A stretch of 64,000 bases of DNA, from NCBI GenBank assembly GCA_037355855.1, contig CM074760.1, forward strand, positions 736,501-800,500, in the 5' to 3' direction. Both the position numbers and the translations under genes were made by a program. The notes beneath the pieces are model-generated. The model was not told where the DNA came from and did no database searches. It saw nothing but the letters and a program-made list of their open reading frames with translations. Shown here piece by piece: positions 1 through 10,820 of this stretch; position 1 is the stretch's first letter, and each line of letters opens with the position of its first letter. This DNA comes from Pseudo-nitzschia pungens (taxonomy: Eukaryota > Bacillariophyta > Bacillariophyceae > Bacillariales > Bacillariaceae).

Positions 1-165
1 GACATGGAGCCAGCAAGGACCCGAACGGAGACGACAGGGCTCTTTGCATACCGCTCGGGGAACCATCCAATCCGTGACTTCCCATCTCCTCATCCCATCC
101 CATCCCATCCGATCCCAGGACGATCCTAGACGGTGAAAGGGGAAAAGAAAAATCGAGAAGTCTGC

Positions 166-196
<31 letters not shown>

Positions 197-2073
197 GGCC
201 GCGCATTCTTCGATCGACAAAATCAATCACTATCACAAGCAATATGGTCGTGCGTTGTGTTCCGGGTTCGGGAAATCCGAGCAATGCTATTACGGGCACC
301 CCTGATTACGGGTATCGGAGTCGGGAGGACTTTTTAGAATCCTTATGTGCGGGTTTGTGGCTTGATACTTCGATTCGTTGAGCCATTGTTCGGAAACGAT
401 TATCAAAAAATCGGAAAGAATAAGTAAGGTAATTAGTGCTTGTGGTGTGGACTGATAAGACTGAAACTACCACTATCGGGAAATCAGATGGAACACAAAG
501 TACGCATGTTGGTGTTTGGTTGGAATGATTTACATACTGGAACACGGATGGTGGAACAAATCACTTCTACGAGTACGTACCAACAATTATGGCATCCTTG
601 TCTGCCATATACAAGTAAGTAAGAAGTACGTACAAACGGATAGTTGGAACCCGTTGCTAGAGAGAAGCAAGTGGCGCGGGCAGTTGTGATGTGTTTTTTT
701 CACTGTATCGCAATGCAACTCCGAAGGATTTCCGGGAGACACGAACGTTAAGAATCGTGCGGTAACCTTAGTATCGTTCGAACTGGTTGTTTTGTTGAAT
801 GAATTCTCAGCATGGCGATCATGTACCGTAACCTCACTAGGTTTACCGAAGTTGCAACAAGGAGTTCAAGGAGTAGTAATACTACTAGTAGTAGTCCTAC
901 TAGTACTACTACTAGACGATACCACCAATAGCACTAGCATGTGTGGAACTGCTAAATCTTTTCTCTACTAGTCAATAGTAATAACATAGGTATTTAAATA
1001 ACTTTAACCACCACAAGAACTTCTTCAAATAGCTTGCTGTTCTGGGTCCTGTCAATTGAACAATCTACTAGTAGTATTCTGCCTGCTGCTGGGAGTTTGT
1101 TATACTTTTTTGTTGGTACCTCCTTCTTCCATGGCTGAAAGATCCCATGATGTTGGATTCTTGCCTCTTCTTCTTCTCTTCTTCTTCTTGTTTGTTGTAT
1201 CATCATGTCAAGAACTACAGTACTAGTAGTTACTAGCTAGTACTACTAGTAGTAGCAGTATGCAATGTCATCTGGTGCTGGGGTCGTCGTCTCTTATTTG
1301 CTGGTAGATGCCAAGCAACGTACTTTTGCACTTCAATGCATTCTTGAAGAGGAAGCAAGAAGTAGATGACGAATTTCCACGATTATTGGCGGCTTGGGCG
1401 TTGTTGCTGCTGATGAAACTCGTGTCGCATGAAGAAGAAAGACTTTTTCCATTTTTGCCCATTCACTTCTTCGTTCCATCATGAAGAAACTACTTATTTT
1501 GTTTCCTGGTAATGAGATGCTTCGTTTTGCTGTCGCGCATTGCTGGAACGTTCCCCGGAGAGACACTACTGGTGGTGCTAGCTCGTGCTGCTAGTACAGC
1601 ATATACGACCCTTTTCTAACACCGGGTCGTATGAACTTCTGTACCAAGAAGTTCCTCACCTCGGATAATGGCTCGTGCAACAAATGATAATATAATAATA
1701 CATCCTTTCACTCCGGCTCGTACACGAGCTACAGCAAGCATCGGCGTCGGCTATAATACTGTTGTCATAGTGCTATGTGTCTACGTGCCTGTATAAAAGC
1801 CTTTTTAGTTTTAAGGTCTTGGGAAAGTCGGAGCAAACATCACGACTCGATCAAGCTACGCCAGTGAAACAAGATGGCACCGGTACGTGTACACCCGATA
1901 CTTGGTATGCAAGATGGAAAAATAAATGTGACGTAAACGCCATTATCCATCGATCAGGAACTTCTTCACTCTTCGACTCTGACTCTATCTCATCAAAATA
2001 AATTTTCAATTCAAAAAAATAATAACAGAAACTACGAATGATCTGCATACCACAGTACAAAAAACTCCACTCA
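1..2073. other. Intergenic region, no supported gene
   Basis: I see no convincing coding sequence on either strand; the short open frames have no recognisable motif and unbiased composition. The stretch holds a (TGAT)n tetranucleotide repeat at about 166-195 and a block built from ACTAGT/AGTAGT units at about 871-915, with further copies near 1070 and 1220-1255. The last few hundred bases probably include the promoter and 5' leader of the gene starting near 2074. Confidence 0.6.
166..195. repeat. (TGAT)n microsatellite
   Basis: About seven tandem copies of the tetranucleotide TGAT are read directly in the sequence. No gene overlaps it. Confidence 0.9.
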
Positions 2074-3241
2074 ATGACAGCCATGGACACGTCGCTTGAC
2101 AAATCCTTCCATCCGTCAAATCCTTGTCACGCAGCTGCGATGTCAAGGGAATTGTTCGGTGCTGGAAATCCCAATCGAACACACCAACGAAAGGAACGTC
2201 CAGTCCACTTTTGAAGAAACGCAACGCTGCCTATGATTCGCGATTTCACCGTTGTTCGGCTAAGGTTGGGGACCTGAGACGAATCTACAAAAATGGTGGA
2301 AATCCACTGAAACCATTCCATGCCTATCTAAAATCGAATTCCACCCTTCGAGACCTCTCGTACGGGCCCGGGGTTTCCTTTGAACGATTCGAAGCGTCGG
2401 AGGCATGGTCCAAGACCGAAAACGACAAAGACAGTGATTGGAAAAAGGGACTCTTGGGAAAGCTTTTGAAATTCAAACAGCCAACCAGAATCGACGAGAA
2501 GTTTGAAGCCATGCTGCAGGACACGACGGTTGACGATTCGCAAACCGTCGCGCTCGTCTTTCACACCGTCGACAGCCTGCTTCGAACATTTCTCGACGAC
2601 GACGACATTCGAAAGTCGACCTTTGCCATGGATCCTTCGGAATGTATCAACGGCTGTGCAGGCATCCGAGCCATGTTTGTGTGTTTGGTCTTGGTTCCCC
2701 GCCACGAGCGCCGCAAGAGGCGAGGACGACGAAATGATCGGGAGCAGCGGCAATCGGCACAAGTCTCCGATGGCATCGTGGTCGTCGAAGAGAGCCAACA
2801 CCAATTCCCGGTTGGACTCTTGTACTTTGATGATTCGGTCAAATACAAGGAGGAATGGACCAAAGAGCAAGAGAGCGCCGATGCTCACGCCAAGCTTCTA
2901 TCGGAGCACAAGGCCCTCATCCTCCAGCTCATTGGTCCGGTCCCGGATCGACCAGGCGGCCGAACTGTACCGGGAATGGCGCGCAGAATTTTCCGAGGAC
3001 GCTCTCAACGAAATCTCGCTGTACGCGCACCAGTTTGTGGGCACGGACCGGCTCTCGGAGTTGTTCCCGGGCCTTCCGTCCCTCTTCCAGCCCAGCGAAT
3101 TCGTAAACGAGGGCCGCCCACGGCATCATTCGCTCGGTAGAATTTCACACCCAAGAAGTCACTCGGCGCCGGAAGCAGCTCCAAAAACTAATGGGAGCAC
3201 CGGGCGATGAATCCATTGAAATCAATTCGGATTTTCGGTAG
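2074..3241 (+). CDS. Unrecognised protein, frame-broken
   Basis: I do not recognise the family. The first ATG with coding-like sequence is at 2074 (MTAMDTSLDKSF). The longest single frame runs about 2205-2930 (LRRIYKNGGNPLKPF, later LLSEHKALILQL). Coding character then moves to the next frame (AAELYREWRAEFSEDAL, about 2950-3105) and again to the third (RSVEFHTQEVTRRRKQL), ending at TAG 3239-3241. Best-guess switch points are near 2158, 2213, 2934 and 3109, all +1. No GT-AG intron of suitable length explains them. The C-terminal part looks helical and basic. It may be a decayed gene, an assembly with surplus bases, or a recoded gene. The span is fairly sure; the exact protein is not. Confidence 0.5.
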
Positions 3242-3496
3242 TTCGGAATGCTGGACGCAACGGGAGAAATCTCCATTCCATTATTTCATAACACTACATC
3301 TTGCATGTGTAGTTCGGCTATTGCTGTATACTAAATTAATTACTTAAGTACTGTATTTCTACGACTGCAACGACTCTGTACTGCTCATCGTTGCAAAAGA
3401 AAACAACTGATTCGGGAACATGGAACACTACTGCATGGTTCGCTCCCTCAAGGTTTGATGCGATGCGATGCGATCCGATTTCGATCGGCGGCTGGC

Positions 3497-4621
3497 TCAG
3501 TCCGTTCGCGACACCGGAACGGCCCGCGGAAGCCGCGACGCCGGGGATTCTTCTCCCACCGCATCATCCCTCCTCCGGATGGGCGCCTCGACCGTCAGAA
3601 TGTTGCTGGCCTCCGAGATGGACGCCGACAGCTTGGAACAGTCCACCGAGTCCCCCAGTTCCAGAACCTGTTGGTTGCGTTGTTGTTGCTGCTGCTGCTG
3701 TTGTTCCCACGGCCGTTGCAACGGCTTGCGCCTCCAATCCCGGTCGTCGCGGTGGTGGTTGTCGCCGCCTCCCGCACCTCGGTCGCTGCTCCGCGGTTGG
3801 GGTTCGGGTTCCCTCCACCGAATCACGCAGGGTCGCTCGCGCAAGACCTCCAGAGCGACGCCGGCGTTTTCGCCATCGAGACGGCGATCGGGGGTTTTGT
3901 CCCGGCTCCGGTCCCGCGGCAGCTGGACGTCGATGCGGGCTCCGCTGCGCGAGTCCCGCTGCATCCGGTACGACGTCCCGTTGGAGCTCGACACGACGGT
4001 CGTCGAGGACGAGGACAGCGATCCGAACGGGATTCGGTTCCCGGCGCTTTTGCCCTCGCCGACCCCAACGGGGGGAGGCATCATTCCGCTGCCCGCAAAG
4101 GCCGTCTCGAAGAGGTTTTGCATCTCCCGGTGAATCTCGTGGATGTTTCGCTCGTACTCATCGTCGTCGTCGTTGTTCCGGTGGTGGCGTTGATGGTGTT
4201 GGTTCCAATGGTTCCCCGAAAAGTCTTCGAATCCTTCGCGACCGAAGGGATGACCGGGGCCGGGACTGCCTCCGAAAAACTCCTCCCACCGGTCGTTGTT
4301 ATCATTGTGGTTGCCGTTGCCGTTGGTTCGATCGGAAGCATCGGGAGGCGAACCGAAAAATGGAAAGGGAAACGAGGACTGCCAAGCTCGCCGCCGTTCC
4401 TCGAGTTCCTCCTCGTAGCGTTTCTTTCGCTCGTCGAATTGGTTCAGTTGCTCGTGAATCTCGTCCCTCATGTCGCCCCGTTCGAACCAGGACCCAAACC
4501 AAGACGAGGACGACGAGGACGACGAGGATGGATCTGTCGAGTTGCGATTGGTCTTGTCGCTGTTATCATTGCTGCGACGACCATTGTTGTCGTTCTCGTC
4601 AGAATTCGGAGCGGGAGCCAT
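3497..4621 (-). CDS. HSP20/alpha-crystallin-like protein with low-complexity insertions
   Basis: The frame gives 374 residues from an ATG at 4621 (MAPAPNSDEND). The N-terminal half is rich in Ser, Asn, Asp and His, with a charged helix (DERKKRYEEELEERRR). The C-terminal part has the layout of a small heat-shock protein alpha-crystallin domain: a strand ARIDVQLP, then after a polyQ insertion the segment DSVDCSKLSASIS followed by NILTVEAPI, which matches the usual SVD..K..A....G.LTV..P end of HSP20. This family binds unfolded clients and prevents their aggregation without ATP. The middle of the domain diverges from the consensus and the acidic and Gln runs are unusual, so the call rests mainly on the C-terminal signature. 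No signal peptide is visible. Confidence 0.5.
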   Translation of the reverse strand: MAPAPNSDENDNNGRRSNDNSDKTNRNSTDPSSSSSSSSSWFGSWFERGDMRDEIHEQLNQFDERKKRYEEELEERRRAWQSSFPFPFFGSPPDASDRTNGNGNHNDNNDRWEEFFGGSPGPGHPFGREGFEDFSGNHWNQHHQRHHRNNDDDDEYERNIHEIHREMQNLFETAFAGSGMMPPPVGVGEGKSAGNRIPFGSLSSSSTTVVSSSNGTSYRMQRDSRSGARIDVQLPRDRSRDKTPDRRLDGENAGVALEVLRERPCVIRWREPEPQPRSSDRGAGGGDNHHRDDRDWRRKPLQRPWEQQQQQQQQRNQQVLELGDSVDCSKLSASISEASNILTVEAPIRRRDDAVGEESPASRLPRAVPVSRTD

Positions 4622-6749
4622 TATGAACAACGTTCGTTGCGGTAGTGATACACGTGCTGGTACTCGGTATGTGGTCGTGTTGCGCGTATCCTGTTGTTCG
4701 CGGTTGAATTCGAGTAGAGGTAGTGGCTGTTGAGTAAGGTTACTTCGTAGTATATTGGTTGTCTTGCCTTTGTGCTGGGACTCCTGCGGTCGATCTCCAT
4801 CTCGATTCTTTGGAGCGTTCCCTCTTTCAAAGATGCTCTCCTAGATTCGATGAGACAGGAAGATGCGAGCACGTTTGTACTTGCGCCGTAGATCCCGAAG
4901 CCCTTCGCTCTTTGGTTGCTCCAACCGGATGCCGGATTTCCAGGTCAGGAAGCACGCAAAGAAAATAAATACAGGTAATCTTAACCTTACCGGTACAGGT
5001 AGATGAAGTGAACGGGCGCAAAAACTTGTGGAACTCGTGCATACGGTAATGCACAAAACCGTACAATTCTATGCGCAAACTACGTGTATATAGTACTGGG
5101 ATAGTTCCCTTCCAAGCAAACTCGTACCATACATGCATCAAAAAAGCATCATCTCCCAAAAGCATATAGGGGTCATAATGACCACTACATACGTACGTTC
5201 GTAGTGTATGACCCAGTACATTCAAAAATACCGTACGTACTTCGTACGGTACAGTAATCAAGATTGGATCCGTGATGCGCGCGCAATATTGCGCGCTAAT
5301 TTAATGCTTCCGCCGTCAGGTAAGATAATTACGGTAAATTATGTACCGTATGGTAATTTACAGTTCAAAGTATGTTGTGGGATGTGACATCCATCACGGC
5401 CGGACCGATTGGAGAAGGTGAGTTGGGCAGTGGTCACACCAGGTAATAATTTTTTAAGTGACGGTAAAGGTGGGAGTCGCAGGGTTGAGTTATGCACACG
5501 CACAGTAGATTTTGATTGAGATGATTCATGGATTCTTTTTTTCCTTTCTAAGTAGAACTGAAAGTACTCGTAGTAAGCCTTACTTCCTATTTCGTACTCG
5601 AACGGACAGTTTACTTATTGATCTTGTGTAAGATTACTTACTGTATCGCCAACTGCTGCCGGAGACGGCATGTGGCGTCAGAAGTGATTGATTCTCTGCG
5701 ATTTTCTCTCGGTTCGGCCAACAGCTTTTTGAGCGTGTGGATGGATGATATGGAATATGAAATAATGAGTGAATGAATGAATGAATCCGGCGTGAGCCCT
5801 TTTTGCTCTGTAAAAGTGTACACGTAAGGTTAAGATTTTACCTAACCCATCGGGAGTACTAAATTTTTTTCTCCACTTGGATTTTTGTGTTGTTCGTAGG
5901 TAATCTCTGCTTTCAACTCGTATTCAGTATTGAGTATTGCTCAGTAGTAGCTACAGTAAGTTACGTCTTGTAATGTACCTACCGTAACCTTACCTTGCGC
6001 TTTTATGATTTTAGCTGTTTGTCTACGATGATTGTTACCGGCAATCACGGAAGATCGGAGGCGATGGTTGCTGGGCGAGTTGCGTAACTTACCCGTACAG
6101 TACCGGTATTATTGGCTGGCTGAAATTAATGACACACGGGTTGGACGAAACGGTATGAGAGTCTCCTTGTAGGGGAATCGTGGAGGAAGATAGATAAGAT
6201 TACAGTAAGGTAGTAGATAATAATTTCACTCCACACAACTCGAGCTGGCACACCCAAAATAAAGTGCACACTACCTTACACTCTGTACACCCACCGCACA
6301 CTGCACATTACAACAGCATCCCAACAGACATTTTCATAAGCAACTAAGTTACTCGTTCATACCTGCCGTTTTCAGTGTGTGCTCGAAGACACCGCAGCGT
6401 TCATTTCGTTCTGTATGGCAACATAGCAGACACCGATCCCTTATATTGCACTCTTGCCGTAACCAGTGCTTGCAGTTCCGAGTTGGTACGAGACAGCATA
6501 CCGTGGATAGTTTCTTCGTTTGGGATTTAGTCATTCGAAACCAACTTCGACGCAGATCAACACGGATCGACGCGGATCAACAACCACAGATCAGATCGGT
6601 GTTGGAATAACGAATCCGAATCACAAAACCACAATCCTTGGTACAAACAAACATCAATCTCCGAACTAACCGAAACAATTCCAAACAATTCAATCCAATC
6701 CAATCCAATCGAATCCAATCCAATTACAAGTATTGCATACCGCGCCAGA
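4622..6749. other. Intergenic region, no supported gene
   Basis: No coding frame here has motif support. The stretch is rich in short palindromic TAC/GTA motifs, for example around 5165-5260 (CGTACGTACTTCGTACGG). The part just before 6750 carries a run of CAATC units and is probably the leader of the HIRA gene. Confidence 0.6.
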
Positions 6750-9700
6750 ATGGTAGTCGCCGAAGTCCCGCTGTGGGTGGTTCATTCCAACGCAAACGCA
6801 CCCGGCAGCATCGCCCAAAGGAACGGGAACGACAGCAACGGCAACGCTTCTTCGAACGGCGCGGCAACGGGGGGTGCTTGTTCCAGAGAGCGGGCCACCG
6901 AGTCCCTCCGGCTCTGGACCATCGGCTCGGGAGGAGGAGGAGGAACCAACGGGAGCGGCATCGGAGGGGTCCAGCGAGCCGCGATTTACAGCATTGATTT
7001 CCACGGCACCAAGTTTGCCACCGGGGGCGGAGACGGGACCGTCCGGATCTGGAGTGCGGGGGCTCTCTTTCCGAAACCCAAGAGCCTCGTCAAGAGCCAC
7101 TTCCGCCGGCGGGAAACGGCATCTACCGCAACTGCAAATAATGCAAACGCAAATAATGCAAACGCAAATGCCGATGGGATGGACTCCACGATGCAGACGA
7201 CTGCCACGGCATCGCATCAAAACCAATACGAGAGCAGCGGGGAATCCTCTCAGGACGACGAGGGCAGTCCAGCCTCCAGTCCGGAGTCGAACAAAAGCAA
7301 CAACAAAAGCAACAATGCCCACCGCACGGTCCGGGATTTGTCGAGTGTCGTCCGACGCAAGGGCGAATCGGCAGCTCCCGTGTCACCGTCACCGGCCGCC
7401 AGCGATCTTCCGGACGCTTCCAATATCAATACCGATAAGAATACGACCAACAGCAACAACGGCAACGATACTGCTGCTGCGAATGTCGCGGCTTCCGGCA
7501 CTTCACCGACGGGCGGCAACAATCACCGCCACCACCGGCTTTTGTGCACGCTGTCGGCCCACACCGGCTCGTCCGTGCTGGCGGTCCGGTTTTCCAACCA
7601 CGGCAAGTACCTGGCCAGCGCCGGGGACGACGCGGTGGTCTGCGTCTACGCGAAGCAGAGCGGAAGCAACTCGCTGGTGGCCCGGGGCAACCTCGAGTCC
7701 AACCACCCGGAGCACTGGATCCGCATCAAGCTGTGCCGGGGCCACGGACTGGACGCCGTCGGGCTGGCCTGGGCTCCCGGGGACTCCCACCTGGTGAGCT
7801 GCTCGCTGGATTCCAACACCCCCATTGCGGTGTGGAAGTTCGACGACCTGGCCGCCTCCTCGGATGATGCCGGGCACCCCCACCAGCACAATTACAACAA
7901 CGTGCTGTGCCATCCCTACAAGATTCTGGGAAAGGGCATCCACACCTCCACCGTCAAGGGCGTCACCTTTGATCCCGCCGGAACCTACCTGGCCAGCAGC
8001 GGGGACGATCCCAGCGTCTGCATCTGGCGGGCCCACGACGACTGGGGACTGGAGCGAAAGATCGACGCCTCGTCGGGGATTTTTCGGCGCTGGAACAACG
8101 CCAGCGGCAACAACGCCAGCCAGGTCGCCACGACGCTCTCGTCGCAGTCCCTCTTTCGGCGCCTCTCGTGGTCCACCGACGGGGCCTACATTTGCGCGAC
8201 CAACGCGTCGGTCAAGAACAAGCACGTGGCGTCCACCGTGTCGCGGGAGGGATGGACCGTCAGCGGTTCCAAGTCGGCGGCCTCGGGGGCCGTCAACCTG
8301 GTGGGGCACAAGCAGCCGGTGGTGGCCTGCCGGCACTGCCCGTATCTGCTCAACAACAACAACAACAGCAACAATGATAAGGACAACGAGGATGACGGGG
8401 AAGACGAACACGACGACGACAACGACGGCGAACCGGACTACTCGACCCTCCTGGCACTGGGAGACAAGCGGGGATTCGTTACGGTCTGGAGCACGCGGAA
8501 ATCGAGGCCGATTTTCAAGATTCAGTGTTCCGAAACGCGCTGTACCGTCACGGATCTGGCATGGGGAAGGTGTTCGAGGAACACCAATGACAACAACAAC
8601 AACAATAGCAACAGCAACAGCAGCAGTGGCAACAAAAGTGACGGGGATCTGGTGTTGCTGGTCTCGCTCCTGGACGGGCAGGTCGTGGCCCTGCGGTTTG
8701 GCATCCCCGACGAGTTCGGAAGGCTCCTCTCGGCCAGGGACCAGGCCCGGGTCTTCCAGTTGCGATACGGGATCGATCTCAACGACGCGGGCCACCGGCT
8801 GGGAGATCCCTCGGGACGGCCCAAGCTCATCGAAAACGCGCTGCAATTTGCCCTGGAACACGAGACCGCTCGGGAAGAGGAGGAGGATGACGACGACGAC
8901 GACGAAAACAACGACAACAACAACAATGCGAACAGCAGCGGAAGCAACCGTCCCGAAATCGCGGCGGCAAACCAGCAGCCGATGCTGACGCCCGCCGAGA
9001 TTCAAAAGCGACAGCTGGAAAGCCGGTCCAAGGGAGGAAAGAAACGCATCCAGCCCCTGCTCATGATGCAGACGACCCCGTTGTCGGCGCCGCCACCCTC
9101 CAAGAAGCAAAAGGTGGGAGACAAGGCTTCCAGGGCCAGGGCTTCCGCCGACACGCTGGAGACGGCCCTGGAACTGGCCGAAAAGGCCGCGTCGGGGGCC
9201 GCTGCGGTAACCGCGGCGCAGAAAACCGCTGCCAAGAGCGGATCCGCGGTGGCCCAGACATCCGTGCCGCAGCAGCAGCAGCACCAACAGTACCAACACC
9301 AACACCAACACCATCTTCCGCAGACGATCCAGTTGCTGGCGGGTGCCAAGTCGACGCCGCAAATCCCCCACAGCACCGATCGGATCCACTCGGTGGATCT
9401 GCCGCTCCCCTCCGGGTCCTCCCGAGCGCTGGCAAACTCAAACGCAAACACAAACGGCGAGTCCCGGTTGCGATACGTCGCGGATTGCACCAATTCCATC
9501 CGGATACCGAGGGGGTCGTCGGGGAGCGCACTGCCCTGCACGGTGCTGTCCATCAGCCAGGGTGGGAAGACCATGTGGAACGACCAGCTGACGGGCAGCT
9601 CGTGTTCTTCCATTGCCGCATCCGAGTCGTGGCTGGCCGTGGGCACGTCGGACGGCTGTCTGCAAATGTACGGAACGTCTCCCACGATGGGATGGAAGAG

Positions 9701-10820
9701 CGCCAGCGCCTTTCGCTCGCATCCTCCCCTGGTGCTGGGGCGTCCGATCGTGGCCCTGCACCTGCGGGAAAACGAAAACAAGAACAAGAAGAACGACACC
9801 GAGCTGCTGGTGGTCTCGTCGGACGGCCGCTTCGCGGTGTACGGACTGGAGCCCCGCATCCGGCTCCGCTACAAGGGAAGCCTCCTGCCGGCCATGACGC
9901 ACATGCTCCTCTCTGCCGACCTCGAAACCGACCTGTATCTGCCGAAACTGGCGCGGATCCAGCTGACGGAGACGAATCGCTTGCTCCTGCTGCTGTCCCT
10001 GCACTCGGCCAGCACCGCCCAGGGCCGCAACCCGAGCGCGGAGGAGGGCCGGACCGGGAGGGGAGCCAATCACCACCAGGGACCCTGCGTGGGTGCCGGC
10101 GGATCGCTGCAGGGGTTCGTTTACGATCTGCCGTCGGAATTGTGGATGCGGGTGGCCGACAGCCGGTTCGTCCTGTCGGACTTTTACAACTCGCTCCCGT
10201 CGTTCGGATCCTCGTCGAAAAAAAAGGCGTCCCCCAAGGGGGGAGGCGGTCCGCTGTCCGAGCTCGACGATTCGGTCCGCATGGGTGCGGGGGCCTCGTC
10301 CCTGCAGAGATCCCGGCGATCCCGGTCCCTCCTGGACCACCACCCGGTGTCCATTGTGATTGCCGGGAGAAATTCCGTCGGCGGCGATGCGAGCGAGACC
10401 AACACCAACAACGACGTGGACAGCCGATCGCACTGCGAGGATCGCATGGCCTGCGCTGTGGCACTGGGATCGGTGTCCGAGTTTGAATTCTGGTTTTCGA
10501 TGTACGTCAAGGTCCTATCGCTGACGGGGAACGAGTCCCTGCTGCGATTGGTGATCGACATGCTGCTGGGGAATCCGAAGCCGGGTGGTGTCGGTGCCGG
10601 TAGTGGTAGTGGTAGTCCTTGCCAGAACGGACGAGTGTCCGGGGATGATGCGCGTGGCGTCTCGACGTGTTGGTGGCTGTCGGAATCTCCCGAGGTGCTC
10701 GGATTCGACCGTGTCAAGCTCGTGAAGACCGTTGTGATTCCGGAAATGAGCAAGAATCGGGCCCTGCAGCGGATCACCAACGAGATTGCCGTAGAGGTCG
10801 AGATGCTGTCAAAGGAATAA
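6750..10820 (+). CDS. HIRA: HIRA-like histone chaperone (WD40 and HIRA C-terminal domain)
   Basis: One uninterrupted frame of 1,356 residues starts at ATG 6750 and ends at TAA 10818-10820. N-terminal WD40 blades are seen at about residues 70-95 (ATGGGDGTVRIW), 271-300 (GKYLASAGDDAVVCVY), 332-362, 398-426 (GTYLASSGDDPSVCIW), 470 and 571-605. A second repeat region includes WLAVGTSDGCLQMYG at about 961. The C-terminal HIRA/Hir1 domain is recognised by VVSSDGRFAVYGLEP and by YDLPSELWMRVADSRF at about 1124. HIRA deposits H3.3-H4 independently of replication, in complex with UBN and CABIN1-type partners, in the nucleus. Linkers between blades are expanded by Asn, Gln and Asp runs, which explains the length above the usual ~1,000 residues. 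No frame break is seen over 4 kb. Confidence 0.88.
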   Translation: MVVAEVPLWVVHSNANAPGSIAQRNGNDSNGNASSNGAATGGACSRERATESLRLWTIGSGGGGGTNGSGIGGVQRAAIYSIDFHGTKFATGGGDGTVRIWSAGALFPKPKSLVKSHFRRRETASTATANNANANNANANADGMDSTMQTTATASHQNQYESSGESSQDDEGSPASSPESNKSNNKSNNAHRTVRDLSSVVRRKGESAAPVSPSPAASDLPDASNINTDKNTTNSNNGNDTAAANVAASGTSPTGGNNHRHHRLLCTLSAHTGSSVLAVRFSNHGKYLASAGDDAVVCVYAKQSGSNSLVARGNLESNHPEHWIRIKLCRGHGLDAVGLAWAPGDSHLVSCSLDSNTPIAVWKFDDLAASSDDAGHPHQHNYNNVLCHPYKILGKGIHTSTVKGVTFDPAGTYLASSGDDPSVCIWRAHDDWGLERKIDASSGIFRRWNNASGNNASQVATTLSSQSLFRRLSWSTDGAYICATNASVKNKHVASTVSREGWTVSGSKSAASGAVNLVGHKQPVVACRHCPYLLNNNNNSNNDKDNEDDGEDEHDDDNDGEPDYSTLLALGDKRGFVTVWSTRKSRPIFKIQCSETRCTVTDLAWGRCSRNTNDNNNNNSNSNSSSGNKSDGDLVLLVSLLDGQVVALRFGIPDEFGRLLSARDQARVFQLRYGIDLNDAGHRLGDPSGRPKLIENALQFALEHETAREEEEDDDDDDENNDNNNNANSSGSNRPEIAAANQQPMLTPAEIQKRQLESRSKGGKKRIQPLLMMQTTPLSAPPPSKKQKVGDKASRARASADTLETALELAEKAASGAAAVTAAQKTAAKSGSAVAQTSVPQQQQHQQYQHQHQHHLPQTIQLLAGAKSTPQIPHSTDRIHSVDLPLPSGSSRALANSNANTNGESRLRYVADCTNSIRIPRGSSGSALPCTVLSISQGGKTMWNDQLTGSSCSSIAASESWLAVGTSDGCLQMYGTSPTMGWKSASAFRSHPPLVLGRPIVALHLRENENKNKKNDTELLVVSSDGRFAVYGLEPRIRLRYKGSLLPAMTHMLLSADLETDLYLPKLARIQLTETNRLLLLLSLHSASTAQGRNPSAEEGRTGRGANHHQGPCVGAGGSLQGFVYDLPSELWMRVADSRFVLSDFYNSLPSFGSSSKKKASPKGGGGPLSELDDSVRMGAGASSLQRSRRSRSLLDHHPVSIVIAGRNSVGGDASETNTNNDVDSRSHCEDRMACAVALGSVSEFEFWFSMYVKVLSLTGNESLLRLVIDMLLGNPKPGGVGAGSGSGSPCQNGRVSGDDARGVSTCWWLSESPEVLGFDRVKLVKTVVIPEMSKNRALQRITNEIAVEVEMLSKE

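Noticed and set aside
2925..2955. GTCCGG...GACCAG as a mini-intron in the first gene
   Set aside because: It would be 21 nt, far shorter than the other introns, and a multiple of three, so it would not correct the frame.
7503..9389. Long minus-strand open frame opposite HIRA
   Set aside because: It is a shadow of the WD40 region; the valine and poly-V runs derive from Asn and Asp codon repeats on the coding strand.
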